DNA from: Chitinophagales bacterium
GTDB taxonomy: Bacteria; Bacteroidota; Bacteroidia; Chitinophagales; UBA2359
Direction: 5' to 3'
Assembly: GCA_020636475.1 (NCBI GenBank)
Contig: JACJXU010000008.1
Location: forward strand, 62,001 to 126,000
DNA length: 64,000 bases
Positions 16,308-24,875 of this stretch are shown piece after piece (the first letter of the stretch is position 1; each line of letters starts with the position of its first letter). Under the pieces are notes generated by a model. The model worked only from the letters and a program-made list of their open reading frames with translations. It had not been told where the DNA came from and did not search any database. The position numbers were made by a program, and so were the translations under genes.

Positions 16308-16970
16308 TCAAAAAACCATTTCGGGAATATCGCCTTCTACCAGCAATTTTCCCGCAGTTTTGGCTTTTATTTCTGCTACACTTACGCCGGGTGCGCGTTC
16401 AAGCAATTTAAATCCGCCTCCATTGGGCAAAACATCTAATACTGCCAAGTCGGTAACAATACGTTTTACACAGCCCAAACCTGTAATAGGCAAACTACAA
16501 GTTGGCAACAGTTTCGATTCGCCCGCTTTGTTGGTGTGCATCATAGCTACAATAATATTTTCGGTGCCTGCCACCAAATCCATTGCGCCGCCCATACCTT
16601 TTACCATTTTTCCCGGAATTTTCCAGTTTGCCACATCGCCGTTTTCGGATACTTCCATCGCGCCAAGCACTGTAAGGTCTATGTGTCCGCCGCGAATCAT
16701 GGCAAAACTGCTAGCCGAATCGAAAAAGCTACTGCCGGGCAAATAAGTTACGGTTTGTTTTCCGGCGTTTATAAGGTCGGCATCTACGGCTGCTTCGGTA
16801 GGAAAGGGTCCCATTCCCAATAAGCCGTTTTCGGAGTGTAAAATAATGTCCATACCCTGCGGAATATAATTGGCGACCAAAGTGGGAATGCCAATGCCTA
16901 AATTTACATAATAACCATCTTTGAGTTCGCGCGCAATGCGTTTTGCGATACCGTATTTGTCAATTGCCAT
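16308..16970 (-). CDS. 3-oxoacid CoA-transferase subunit B
   Basis: The 220-residue beta subunit of a succinyl-CoA:3-oxoacid or acetoacetate CoA-transferase moves CoA between acyl acids in ketone-body and short-chain fatty-acid use. The ATG at 16970 ([13 protein letters not shown]) is chosen over an AT-rich upstream extension. It contains [13 protein letters not shown] and the catalytic Glu-47 in HSENGLLG, where the CoA thioester forms. It also has [14 protein letters not shown] and [13 protein letters not shown]. Subunit A normally precedes it, but the upstream neighbour is a divergent glycosyltransferase, so the partner must be encoded elsewhere. A class IV aminotransferase gene follows at 2 nt. 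Confidence 0.93.
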   Translation of the reverse strand: MAIDKYGIAKRIARELKDGYYVNLGIGIPTLVANYIPQGMDIILHSENGLLGMGPFPTEAAVDADLINAGKQTVTYLPGSSFFDSASSFAMIRGGHIDLTVLGAMEVSENGDVANWKIPGKMVKGMGGAMDLVAGTENIIVAMMHTNKAGESKLLPTCSLPITGLGCVKRIVTDLAVLDVLPNGGGFKLLERAPGVSVAEIKAKTAGKLLVEGDIPEMVF

Positions 16971-17091
16971 TTTTGTTAAATGTATTTTTACTTTAAAAAA
17001 TAAAACTTTTGCAAAATAGTAAAATTTCGGCACAATTTTAAAGCATTATTTAGCTTGCATCTCTTTGGGCTGTGGAAGTCTTGCTAACGGC

Positions 17092-17121
17092 TTTGAAAGC
17101 GATGCTATTTGTGTAACTTTG
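17092..17121 (+). promoter_or_regulatory. Bacteroidota-type promoter for the glycosyltransferase at 17144
   Basis: TTTG (17092-17095) and TAACTTTG (17114-17121) are separated by 18 nt, matching the TTTG / TAnnTTTG arrangement of the phylum's primary sigma factor. The ATG is 23 nt downstream. Confidence 0.6.
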
Positions 17122-17143
17122 TGCGAAAATTTTTTAGCTAAAT

Positions 17144-18181
17144 ATGCAAACGCCTACACCCAAAACTGCGCCAAACTTGTATAGTTTTATTGTTCCGGTG
17201 TATAACCGACCCGAAGAACTTACAGAGTTATTGGAAAGTCTTGTGCAACAAACACGCAAGGGTTTTGAGGTAGTGGTAGTGGACGACGGCTCGCAGCAAC
17301 GAAGTGAGGCGGTGTGTAAAAAATACGAAAAGTTGCTGGAAGTGCAATATTTTTTTATTGAAAATAGCGGACAAGGCTTTGCGCGAAATTTTGGTTTTGC
17401 TAAGGCAAAAGGCGATTATTTTATTGTGCTGGACTCTGATGTAATTGTGCCACCGGTTTATTTGGAAAAAGTACACGATTTTTTGAGCAAGGACTATGTA
17501 GATGCCTACGGTGGTCCCGATGCAGCTTTGCCGAGTTTTACCGAAGTGCAGCAGGCGATAAATTACAGTATGACTTCGTTTATTACTACGGGCGGCATTC
17601 GGGGCAAAAAGCAACATTTGGGTGCGTATCATCCGCGCAGTTTTAATATGGGCGTGTCGCGGGAAGTTTGGGCAAAAACGGGCGGCTATCGCATTACACG
17701 GCTGGGCGAAGATATTGAGTGGAGTATTCGCATTATACGGTCGGGTTTTCGCACGGCACTTATTGAGGAGGCTTTTGTGTACCACAAGCGGCGTACGGAT
17801 TTTCATCGATTTTACAAACAACTTCAGTTTTTTGGCAAGGCGCGTATCAATATTTATCATTTTTACCCCGATGAATTGAAATTAGTACATTTTTTTCCGG
17901 CACTTTTTACGGTTTATTTGTTCACTTCTTTGTGCTTCGCGCTTAGTGCTACACTGTTGATTGACTGGCGGTTGGGAGCACTTTTTTTGTTGCCGTTTTT
18001 GTTTTTTGCAGGAATTATTTTTGTAGATGCTACTGCCAAAACCAATAGTTTGCGTATTGGCGCGCTAAGTGTGCGGGCAGCATTTACACAACTTATCGGT
18101 TATGGAACCGGATTTTTGCAAGCGGCTTGGCGGCGTATTATTTTGCGAAAAGACAATAATATTTCGGACTATCCTTCGTAG
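17144..18181 (+). CDS. Family 2 glycosyltransferase, membrane-associated
   Basis: The 345-residue protein transfers a sugar from a nucleotide donor. The N-terminal GT-A domain shows FIVPVYNRPEEL (15-26), VVDDGS (46-50) and the metal-binding DSD (97-99, LDSDVIVP). The acceptor region contains LGEDIEWSIRI, the family's ED catalytic-base motif. After residue 245 there are two hydrophobic segments (VHFFPALFTVYLFTSLCFAL and LGALFLLPFLFFAGIIF), so it is held at the inner membrane with its active site in the cytoplasm. The donor and product are unknown. It is a stand-alone gene outside any polysaccharide cluster. Confidence 0.9.
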   Translation: MQTPTPKTAPNLYSFIVPVYNRPEELTELLESLVQQTRKGFEVVVVDDGSQQRSEAVCKKYEKLLEVQYFFIENSGQGFARNFGFAKAKGDYFIVLDSDVIVPPVYLEKVHDFLSKDYVDAYGGPDAALPSFTEVQQAINYSMTSFITTGGIRGKKQHLGAYHPRSFNMGVSREVWAKTGGYRITRLGEDIEWSIRIIRSGFRTALIEEAFVYHKRRTDFHRFYKQLQFFGKARINIYHFYPDELKLVHFFPALFTVYLFTSLCFALSATLLIDWRLGALFLLPFLFFAGIIFVDATAKTNSLRIGALSVRAAFTQLIGYGTGFLQAAWRRIILRKDNNISDYPS

Positions 18182-18261
18182 CAACAGATATATTTTTTAT
18201 ACTTGTAGCGAAATTATTTTCCAATAAAAACTGCTACATTTATCTTCAAATTTTCAATATT

Positions 18262-18672
18262 ATGCAAATTAATATCAAGCCCGAAAGTACCTTAGCCGAC
18301 ATTAAACGAGCCTTTAATGCACTTTTTTCTTATTTGAAATTAGAATTTTTTTCCGAATCGCACTTCCGCAGCGAGGCTTCTCCTATAAGTGCCTATATTA
18401 CCGATTTGACAACGCCGCTGCAAAAAATTAATCCCGACATAGAACAAGGCACTATTTTTTTAAGTCCGGAAACTACCGTTTGGGAGCTCGAAAAATCGTT
18501 TGAAAAAGAATATGGCTTGCATGTACAAGTGTTTCGGTATAGCACCAATCTTTGGTTGGTAACGAGTGCTACCGACAACTGGTCGCTGAAAAAACAAAAC
18601 GATACCGGAAAAGCAAGTATCAAACTGGCAATATCTGATGAGGAAATGCCGGATTATCATGAGCAAGATTAA
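18262..18672 (+). CDS. Conserved Bacteroidota protein of unknown function
   Basis: The 136-residue protein is soluble, with no signal peptide. It starts MQINIKPESTLADIKRAFN and has a compact alpha/beta pattern. The C-terminal part contains VQVFRYSTNLWLVTSATDNW, a motif I associate with a family of small cytoplasmic proteins common in Bacteroidota, followed by a charged tail. No catalytic residues can be named. It is transcribed alone between the glycosyltransferase and the universal stress protein gene. Confidence 0.75.
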   Translation: MQINIKPESTLADIKRAFNALFSYLKLEFFSESHFRSEASPISAYITDLTTPLQKINPDIEQGTIFLSPETTVWELEKSFEKEYGLHVQVFRYSTNLWLVTSATDNWSLKKQNDTGKASIKLAISDEEMPDYHEQD

Positions 18673-18765
18673 TAGGCGGTTGCATTTTTAAGTCATCTCT
18701 GTAGCAATTATCTTTTGTTTGTTGTTGTTTTTGGATTGAATGATTATTTAAAAAAATTTTACTAT

Positions 18766-19593
18766 ATGAAAACCATTTTAGTCCCCGTAGATTTTTCGGA
18801 CTGCTCGCACAACGCTTATATGTATGCGCTGGATATGGCAGCCGCTATGCAATTTGAAGTAGTATTGTTTCACAATGTTTTTCCCAATCAGGGCTTGGAC
18901 AACAATGCTTATAGTGCTTTTTTTATTGAGGATTTTTTGGCAATAAAAGAAGAAAAACTCAAAGAGTACATTTCCGATGCCTTGCAAAAAGACAAGTATC
19001 GCAGCCTGAAACTCCGCTATCAGTTGGAAGTGGGCTTCACCATTCCGGGAATTGTAAAAGCCTTAGAAGATAATAATGTGGAACTTATCGTAATGGGTAC
19101 CACAGGAGCTTCGGGATTGAAGGAAATGACGTTGGGCAGCACTACGGGTAGTGTTATTGCCAATACCAAAGTACCGCTTATGGCAATTCCACCAACGGCA
19201 AAGTTCGACCAACTCAATACCAACTTCGTTTTTGCTTCCGATTTCACTCGCGATATCAATGTTTTTTCGGTAGAATGTCTCCAATCTTTGGCAGATTACA
19301 AAAAAGCGAATGTCACGGTACTGCACGTATTGGAACCCAAAGAAGAACAGCCCAATACCGCCGAAATTGAAGCACAAATGAGCAGTATTTTAGGTCATTT
19401 GTCGCACAATTTCCATTTTATAGAAGACCGTAGCACAGCTAAGGCAATAAATATTTTTGTGCAGTCGGTCGATGCGAGTTTATTGTGTATGCTCGCTCAC
19501 CAGCGCGACTTTTTCTCGAAAATATTTTATACCAGCACTACCAAATTGGTATCGCATCATTTGAGCGTGCCACTGTTGGTAATGCACGAATAA
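18766..19593 (+). CDS. Universal stress protein family protein (tandem UspA-like)
   Basis: The ATG at 18766 (MKTILVPVDFSD) is the family's usual start, giving 275 residues; an upstream extension of 17 residues is not supported. The first Usp domain (about 1-140) contains VDFS and ends with the nucleotide-binding pattern GTTGASGLKEMTLGSTTGSV (Gly-x2-Gly-x9-Gly-Ser). The second half (about 145-275) is a degenerate Usp domain without that motif. Such double-domain proteins bind ATP and are induced by stress and growth arrest. The gene stands alone. Confidence 0.9.
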   Translation: MKTILVPVDFSDCSHNAYMYALDMAAAMQFEVVLFHNVFPNQGLDNNAYSAFFIEDFLAIKEEKLKEYISDALQKDKYRSLKLRYQLEVGFTIPGIVKALEDNNVELIVMGTTGASGLKEMTLGSTTGSVIANTKVPLMAIPPTAKFDQLNTNFVFASDFTRDINVFSVECLQSLADYKKANVTVLHVLEPKEEQPNTAEIEAQMSSILGHLSHNFHFIEDRSTAKAINIFVQSVDASLLCMLAHQRDFFSKIFYTSTTKLVSHHLSVPLLVMHE

Positions 19594-19756
19594 AGACAAA
19601 ATGATTTCGTTTGTGTAAAAACGAAAAATGTTAATTTTAAATAAAAATAAGCGATGTTGGATAAATTTTAGCAAAAAGTAAATTGCTACAAAAAATAAAA
19701 TATTACCTTACATCGCAGTAAGCAAATTTTTATAAAATAGCATAAAATTTACAGTT

Positions 19757-20281
19757 ATGAAACATGATTTGTCTCAAGTAAACATTGGTCAAGGCTTGGG
19801 TGCAGTAAAGTTTGGCATTTCGCCCGATGATTTAAAGAAAATATTAGGCGAGCCGGACGATATTGATTTTTTTTCGTACGATGAAATAGATGAGTTTTTT
19901 GAAGGAGATGAGGAAGATTATGAAGAAAGCGAAGGCGACTCGGAGTCGTGGCATTATGACGACATTGATGCTTCGTTTACTTTTGAGTTGGGCGATGGCG
20001 ACTGGCGACTAATTTCTATTGCCAGTAGCGATGCCGAACTTGCATTTTTAGGGGAAACACTTATGGGAACGTCTATGCAAGAAATAGCAAAATTTGTTGA
20101 AAAAACAGATTTGGGTAGCTACGTAATCGAAGATTACTCGAATGAAGACTTTCCCAACCACAAACTAATGTACTTTGATGCCAAAAGCCTTTATCTGTGG
20201 TTTTTGGACGAGCAACTTAGCGAAATTCAATGGGGTGTTTTGTGGAAAGACGAAGAAACGCCTTTGTGGCCTCCCGCTTAA
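19757..20281 (+). CDS. Acidic cytoplasmic protein of unknown function
   Basis: The 174-residue protein has no signal peptide. It opens LSQVNIGQGLGAVKFGISPDDLKKILGEPD, a short glycine-turn pattern seen in small bacterial proteins of the SmpA/BamE-like or immunity-like type. A highly acidic stretch follows at about residues 42-68 (Asp/Glu/Tyr rich). The second half is alpha/beta and ends WGVLWKDEETPLWPPA. Its stop codon overlaps by 4 nt the stop of the convergent ABC transporter gene. The function is unknown. Confidence 0.75.
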   Translation: MKHDLSQVNIGQGLGAVKFGISPDDLKKILGEPDDIDFFSYDEIDEFFEGDEEDYEESEGDSESWHYDDIDASFTFELGDGDWRLISIASSDAELAFLGETLMGTSMQEIAKFVEKTDLGSYVIEDYSNEDFPNHKLMYFDAKSLYLWFLDEQLSEIQWGVLWKDEETPLWPPA

Positions 20282-22137
20282 AGTATCGAATTTTCTTTCA
20301 ATAAGATATTCGCATTGTTATTGTTCTCAGAAGAATACTGCTGCTGCAAGGCTACTAAAGTTTTATAACGACTTTGTGGATTTGCCAGCAGTTCTTCATG
20401 AGTTCCACTCTCACAAATTTCTCCTTTTTCCAACACATAAATCTTATCTACGTGCCGAATAGTAGAAAGCCTATGGGCAATAATAATGCTCGTACGGTTT
20501 TTCATCAGCTGGTCTAATGCCTGCTGTACTGCTTGTTCCGACTCGGAGTCTAAAGAACTCGTTGCTTCATCTAAAATGAGAATACGTGGGTCGCGCAACA
20601 TGGCACGCGCTATTGCCAAACGTTGCCGCTGTCCACCCGACAATTTCACGCCGCGCTCGCCGATAACTGTATCAAAACCTTCGGGAAATGACCTAATAAA
20701 ATCTAAAGCATTGGCGCGCGCTGCTACCGTTTTTATTTCTTCAAACGAAGCATTAGGTTTGCCGTAGGCAATATTTTCGCGAATACTGCCACCAAACAAT
20801 ATCACTTCTTGCGGCACCAAGCCCAAAAACTGACGATACACTTCAAGGTCATAATCGTAAATAGACTTTCCATCAATTTCGATGCTTCCTTCATTAATAG
20901 CATAAAAGCGCAACAGTAGCTGGGCAATGGTAGATTTTCCCGCACCACTGCTACCCACCAAAGCAATTTTTTGTCCCGACTGTATATCCATGTCAATGCG
21001 ATTCAGCACACGCATATCAGCACGACTTGGATAATGAAAAGACACCTCTTTAAAGCGAATATTACCTTGAATAGGGGGAATATCTTCGGGAACGATGTGT
21101 TTATTAAGGCTTATTTCGGGCGTTTCTTGCAAAATTTCGCGTACTCTTTCACTGGCTCCTACGGCTTTTTGTAGTCGGCTGTACAAGTCGCTCAGTCCGC
21201 CTAAAGATGCACCGATGTAAATGGTGTAAATAACAAAAGTAGTAAGTTCGCCGGCAGTCATTACACCTTGCTCAATAAACGATGCCCCAAACCAGAGTAC
21301 CAAAATAATCCCACCAAAAATTCCGAATATAAAAAATGAAGTAAAAATACCGCGATAGTTAGCTGCCTTCATGGCGTAAGACACCACTTCGCGCATATCT
21401 TTCAGGTAGCGATTGGATTCGTAAACTTCGTTGGAAAAAGATTTTACCACATAAATATTTTGCAGCGTTTCTTCTGCCACTACATTGGCTTGGGCAAGGG
21501 CATCTTGTGTTTTTTTCGACATTTTTTTAATGTATTTGCCAAAAAAAATAGCCACTACTACTAAAATAGGAAAAGTAGAAAGCATTATCAAGCTAAGTTT
21601 GGTAGAAATAAGAAAAATAAAAACCGCTCCGGCAATAAGTGTAAATATTTGTCGCAAAAACTCGCCCAATGTCCACGAAATAGCCTCTTGGAGTTGTGTA
21701 ACATCGGCGGTAATACGGCTCGTGAGTTCGCCCACGCGCGATTTCTCGAAAAAACTTATCGGCAAGCGAATCATTTTGTTGTACAAATCGGTGCGAATAT
21801 CTGCCATCACATTTTCGCTTACGTAAGCAAACGTGAGTACCCGCACAAATGAAAAAACCGCCTGCAACACAAGCACCCCCAACAGTAGCCAAGCTACGCC
21901 ATTGATGCCCCAACTTTTTATGGCAGAAAAATAATCGTTTAAAAAGGCGGTTTGCTTGCTGGTAGCCGTATCCAACAACACACCAATAATAGCCGGAAAA
22001 AGCAATGCCGTAGCACTCGAAAGCAATAAAAACAACATACCTATTACAAAAACACCTTTATACGGCAATAGATAAGCATAAATGCTCCACAGTTTTTGTA
22101 AATCTTTTCCTTTCAGTTTTGAAGAAGTTTGTTCCAA
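20278..22137 (-). CDS. ABC exporter with fused membrane and ATPase domains (MsbA-like)
   Basis: The 619-residue half-transporter would dimerise in the inner membrane and export lipids or hydrophobic compounds using ATP. The six-helix exporter domain spans about residues 25-330. It includes RITADVTQLQEAISWTLGE, the coupling-helix region near SFFEKSRVGELTSRITADV. The ATPase domain has Walker A GSSGAGKST (about 394-402), the signature LSGGQRQRLAIARAM, Walker B ILILDEATSSLD and the switch histidine in IIAHRLSTI. The annotated lipid A flippase MsbA belongs to this family, but the substrate cannot be fixed from sequence. It is convergent with the gene at 19757. Confidence 0.94.
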   Translation of the reverse strand: MEQTSSKLKGKDLQKLWSIYAYLLPYKGVFVIGMLFLLLSSATALLFPAIIGVLLDTATSKQTAFLNDYFSAIKSWGINGVAWLLLGVLVLQAVFSFVRVLTFAYVSENVMADIRTDLYNKMIRLPISFFEKSRVGELTSRITADVTQLQEAISWTLGEFLRQIFTLIAGAVFIFLISTKLSLIMLSTFPILVVVAIFFGKYIKKMSKKTQDALAQANVVAEETLQNIYVVKSFSNEVYESNRYLKDMREVVSYAMKAANYRGIFTSFFIFGIFGGIILVLWFGASFIEQGVMTAGELTTFVIYTIYIGASLGGLSDLYSRLQKAVGASERVREILQETPEISLNKHIVPEDIPPIQGNIRFKEVSFHYPSRADMRVLNRIDMDIQSGQKIALVGSSGAGKSTIAQLLLRFYAINEGSIEIDGKSIYDYDLEVYRQFLGLVPQEVILFGGSIRENIAYGKPNASFEEIKTVAARANALDFIRSFPEGFDTVIGERGVKLSGGQRQRLAIARAMLRDPRILILDEATSSLDSESEQAVQQALDQLMKNRTSIIIAHRLSTIRHVDKIYVLEKGEICESGTHEELLANPQSRYKTLVALQQQYSSENNNNANILLKENSIL

Positions 22138-22186
22138 AACATTTAATGTTTACATGAAAAATATAAATGGCAAAGGTATAACATTC

Positions 22187-22738
22187 TCAGTTGGCGGGTT
22201 TCTTAATTTTATAAACAGGCACCGTAGAGCAGGCTTCGCCAAACATAAGTGAATGAACGTGTGGCTGAAGTAAGTTACTCGCCAAAACATAGGCTTCGGC
22301 AGGAACAGTTTTTTTCCCGCAACCCTTAATTATTACCTTCGCTTTGGCGTACTGTGCGGCGTTTAGATGCTGCGAAATAGCCACCAACAAAGCCTTATCG
22401 CCAATTTCTTCCGCCTTGCTCACCACAAAAGCATATGCACCCACTTGGCACAAATGCGTACTTACCAGCATATACGCCCACATAGGAATAAGCGCATCTG
22501 CACTGCAAAAAATGCCTACATACTTTTGGGCATACACTTGCCAGTCCATTGTTTTTAGTGCTTCTCTAAGATCTTTTTCCCGCAAAATAGCATTGCGAAA
22601 CAAGTAATCTGCAAAATCGAAAGAAGCCAGTTGTGTTTCAGGCGGGAAAAAATTTTCTAAATCTATTAGTATTAGCCCACTTTCGGCTACTTTATTGTGC
22701 AGGGTGGGAGAGGAAGTTTCTGAAAAAGAAGGAGTCAT
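22187..22738 (-). CDS. DUF2480 family protein
   Basis: The 183-residue soluble protein matches the DUF2480 pattern known only from Bacteroidota: VAESGLILIDLENFFP, then FLFxxAILREKDLREAL-type residues with DWQVYAQKYVGIFCSADAL, and AYMLVSTHLC. No catalytic assignment exists for the family. It lies 49 nt upstream of the ABC exporter gene on the same strand and may be transcribed with it. Confidence 0.85.
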   Translation of the reverse strand: MTPSFSETSSPTLHNKVAESGLILIDLENFFPPETQLASFDFADYLFRNAILREKDLREALKTMDWQVYAQKYVGIFCSADALIPMWAYMLVSTHLCQVGAYAFVVSKAEEIGDKALLVAISQHLNAAQYAKAKVIIKGCGKKTVPAEAYVLASNLLQPHVHSLMFGEACSTVPVYKIKKPAN

Positions 22739-22931
22739 GGCACAAAACTATTTTTTTAACACTGGCAAATAAACGCCAAACAGTTAAGCATTGTTGTAAA
22801 AAAAATGAATTTGTCAAACTAAGTTTCACTTTGATAGTGAAAATGCCAGTATTTGTACCATATTGAAGCGGAATAAATACTATATAGCAAGAAATTTTCT
22901 ACTTTTATGCCGATTTTTAGTTTAAAACAAT

Positions 22932-23402
22932 ATGTATAAAGTAAATATTGGACAAAATACACACCCAATAACCCACTCGTTGCCCGAAAATTGGACAATA
23001 ACACAGCTTAATGCACGAGAATGGCAAGTATTCGTTGCGGATAAGGTGTTTGATGTAGCTTTACTGTCTCAACAAGATAATATTTACAAATTGTACATAA
23101 ATGGCAAGACATTTGAGGCGAGTTTGCAAAGTCCTTTAGATGTATTGTTGCAGCAAATGGGACTGAGCCAAATGCAAAACAACCAACCCAAAGACATGAA
23201 AGCACCAATGCCCGGCTTAGTGCTTGATGTGTTGGTGAGCGAAGGCACGCAAGTAAATAAAGGCGATGCCTTGTTGGTGCTGGAAGCCATGAAAATGGAA
23301 AATACGCTCAAGTCGCCGATGGCAGGTACAGTAAAAAAAATAGCCGTAAAAAAAGGACAAACGGTAGAAAAAAATCAATTATTGATAAGTTGGGAAACGT
23401 AA
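22932..23402 (+). CDS. Biotin carboxyl carrier protein subunit
   Basis: The 156-residue protein carries biotin for an acyl-CoA or pyruvate-type carboxylase. The C-terminal biotinyl domain (about 80-156) has the biotinylation site EAMKMEN with Lys-121 and the flanking MKAPMPGLVLDV and VKKGQTVEKNQLL hairpins. The N-terminal 75 residues are variable, as in the free-standing carriers that accompany propionyl/methylcrotonyl-CoA carboxylases in this phylum. No carboxylase or carboxyltransferase gene lies nearby, so its partners are elsewhere. The CNNM/CorC gene follows after 30 nt. Confidence 0.93.
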   Translation: MYKVNIGQNTHPITHSLPENWTITQLNAREWQVFVADKVFDVALLSQQDNIYKLYINGKTFEASLQSPLDVLLQQMGLSQMQNNQPKDMKAPMPGLVLDVLVSEGTQVNKGDALLVLEAMKMENTLKSPMAGTVKKIAVKKGQTVEKNQLLISWET

Positions 23403-23432
23403 ACGATATTTCGCAAGGAGAAAAATTGAGCT

Positions 23433-24713
23433 ATGGACGCTAATATTGCCTTTTTGGTATTGATTGTGACGCTGCTGGCATCGGCATTGTTTTCGGGTTT
23501 GGAGTTGGCATACTTTACGGCAAGTCGTTTGCGCATAGAATTGCAAATACAGCAAGGCGGAATTGTGAATAAAATTTTAGAGTTTTTTTACAATAAACCC
23601 ACCCATTTTCTAAGCACTACACTCATGGGCAATAATTTGGCCTTAGTTATTTATGGTATTGCATTTTCTACACTTTTCGACCCACCTTTTTCAAAAATTC
23701 TTGTCAATATATTTGGAGACAATACACTTGTAAATAATGTACTGTTGCTGGTACTCAATACATTGGTTTCTACACTGCTGATATTGTTTTTGGCGGAATT
23801 TTTGCCCAAAAATATCTTTCGCTTATTTTCGCTAAAAGCCGTAAATCTGTTTATACTGCCCTTTGGTATTATTTATGTATTGTTGGCTATTCCGGTGTTT
23901 ATTGTCAATGCTATTTCTCGCTTTTTGTTTTGGGTGTTGCGCATTCCTATCAAAGAATCGGAGCCGGTTTTTACCAGCCTGGAACTCATTGATTATGTAA
24001 AAAGAAACAATCGCTATGCCGATGCAGACGAAGAAATAGACACCAAAATGTTTGAAAAAGCATTAGACCTTACGGAAATGCGCGTGCGCGAGTGTATGAT
24101 TCCGCGAAACGAAATTATTGCTGCCGAAGCCGATATAGATTTTGAAAGCCTCCGCCAGCTTTTTATCGAAACAAAACACTCCAAAATTATTCTTTACGAA
24201 GACAATATTGACAATCCCATCGGTTATGTACATCATTTAGACATTCTGAAAGGCAAATTGCCCGATGCACCTTACGCCTTGATAAAAGTACCCGAAGCCT
24301 TGTCGGCAAATGACCTGCTGCAAGCATTTATAAAAGAACACAAGAGCATTGCTATTGTAGTGGACGAAGCCGGCGGAACAAAAGGATTAGTAACCTTAGA
24401 AGATATTATGGAAGAAGTAGTGGGCGATATTAATGACGAGTTCGATGACGATGACGACAAGTTTACCGCCCAGAAACTAAGCGAAAACGAGTACCTTTTT
24501 TCCGGCAGAATGGAAGTAGATGATATTAATGAAGCGTTTGATTTGAAACTGCCCGAAGGCGACTACGAAACACTTTCCGGTTGGATAACCGACTACGAAG
24601 GACGTATCCCACAAAAAAATGAAGTGTTAGTTTTTGATAATTTTGAAATAAAAATAATAGAAGTAAGTAATACAAAAGTAGAATTAGTACGCTTAAAAAT
24701 ATTAGATGCTTGA
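23433..24713 (+). CDS. CNNM/CorC-family membrane protein (DUF21, paired CBS, CorC_HlyC)
   Basis: The 426-residue inner-membrane protein belongs to the family linked to Mg2+/Co2+ homeostasis and earlier called hemolysin-like. The N-terminal DUF21 region (about 1-180) has several membrane helices starting at LVLIVTLLASALFSGLELAYF. A CBS pair follows (about 205-335; RVRECMIPRNEI, then VDEAGGTKGLVTLEDIMEEV). The C-terminal CorC_HlyC domain begins near residue 345, after an acidic stretch FDDDDDK. It is probably co-transcribed with the biotin carrier gene, although no functional link is evident. Confidence 0.92.
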   Translation: MDANIAFLVLIVTLLASALFSGLELAYFTASRLRIELQIQQGGIVNKILEFFYNKPTHFLSTTLMGNNLALVIYGIAFSTLFDPPFSKILVNIFGDNTLVNNVLLLVLNTLVSTLLILFLAEFLPKNIFRLFSLKAVNLFILPFGIIYVLLAIPVFIVNAISRFLFWVLRIPIKESEPVFTSLELIDYVKRNNRYADADEEIDTKMFEKALDLTEMRVRECMIPRNEIIAAEADIDFESLRQLFIETKHSKIILYEDNIDNPIGYVHHLDILKGKLPDAPYALIKVPEALSANDLLQAFIKEHKSIAIVVDEAGGTKGLVTLEDIMEEVVGDINDEFDDDDDKFTAQKLSENEYLFSGRMEVDDINEAFDLKLPEGDYETLSGWITDYEGRIPQKNEVLVFDNFEIKIIEVSNTKVELVRLKILDA

Positions 24714-24810
24714 TGCTAAAGTAAAAATTAGCACACTTATTGCAAGGAGTATAAAACAACAAATTATAGCACCAAACGTAAAATATTTTCTATAAGTATT
24801 TGAAATATCC

Positions 24811-24818
24811 TATTTTTG
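24811..24818 (+). promoter_or_regulatory. Candidate -7 promoter element for the PpiD-like gene
   Basis: TATTTTTG is an exact TAnnTTTG match, 58 nt before the start codon. A T-rich TTTTC lies about 20 nt upstream in place of TTTG. Confidence 0.4.
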
Positions 24819-24875
24819 CAGACTTATTTTTAAAACATTAATAATCATAATAATTAATATTCAACAATAAAACCA

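Noticed and set aside
16971..17033. Upstream extension of the CoA-transferase B gene
   Set aside because: The extra residues are Lys/Phe-rich and absent from the family; the ATG at 16970 gives the expected N-terminus.
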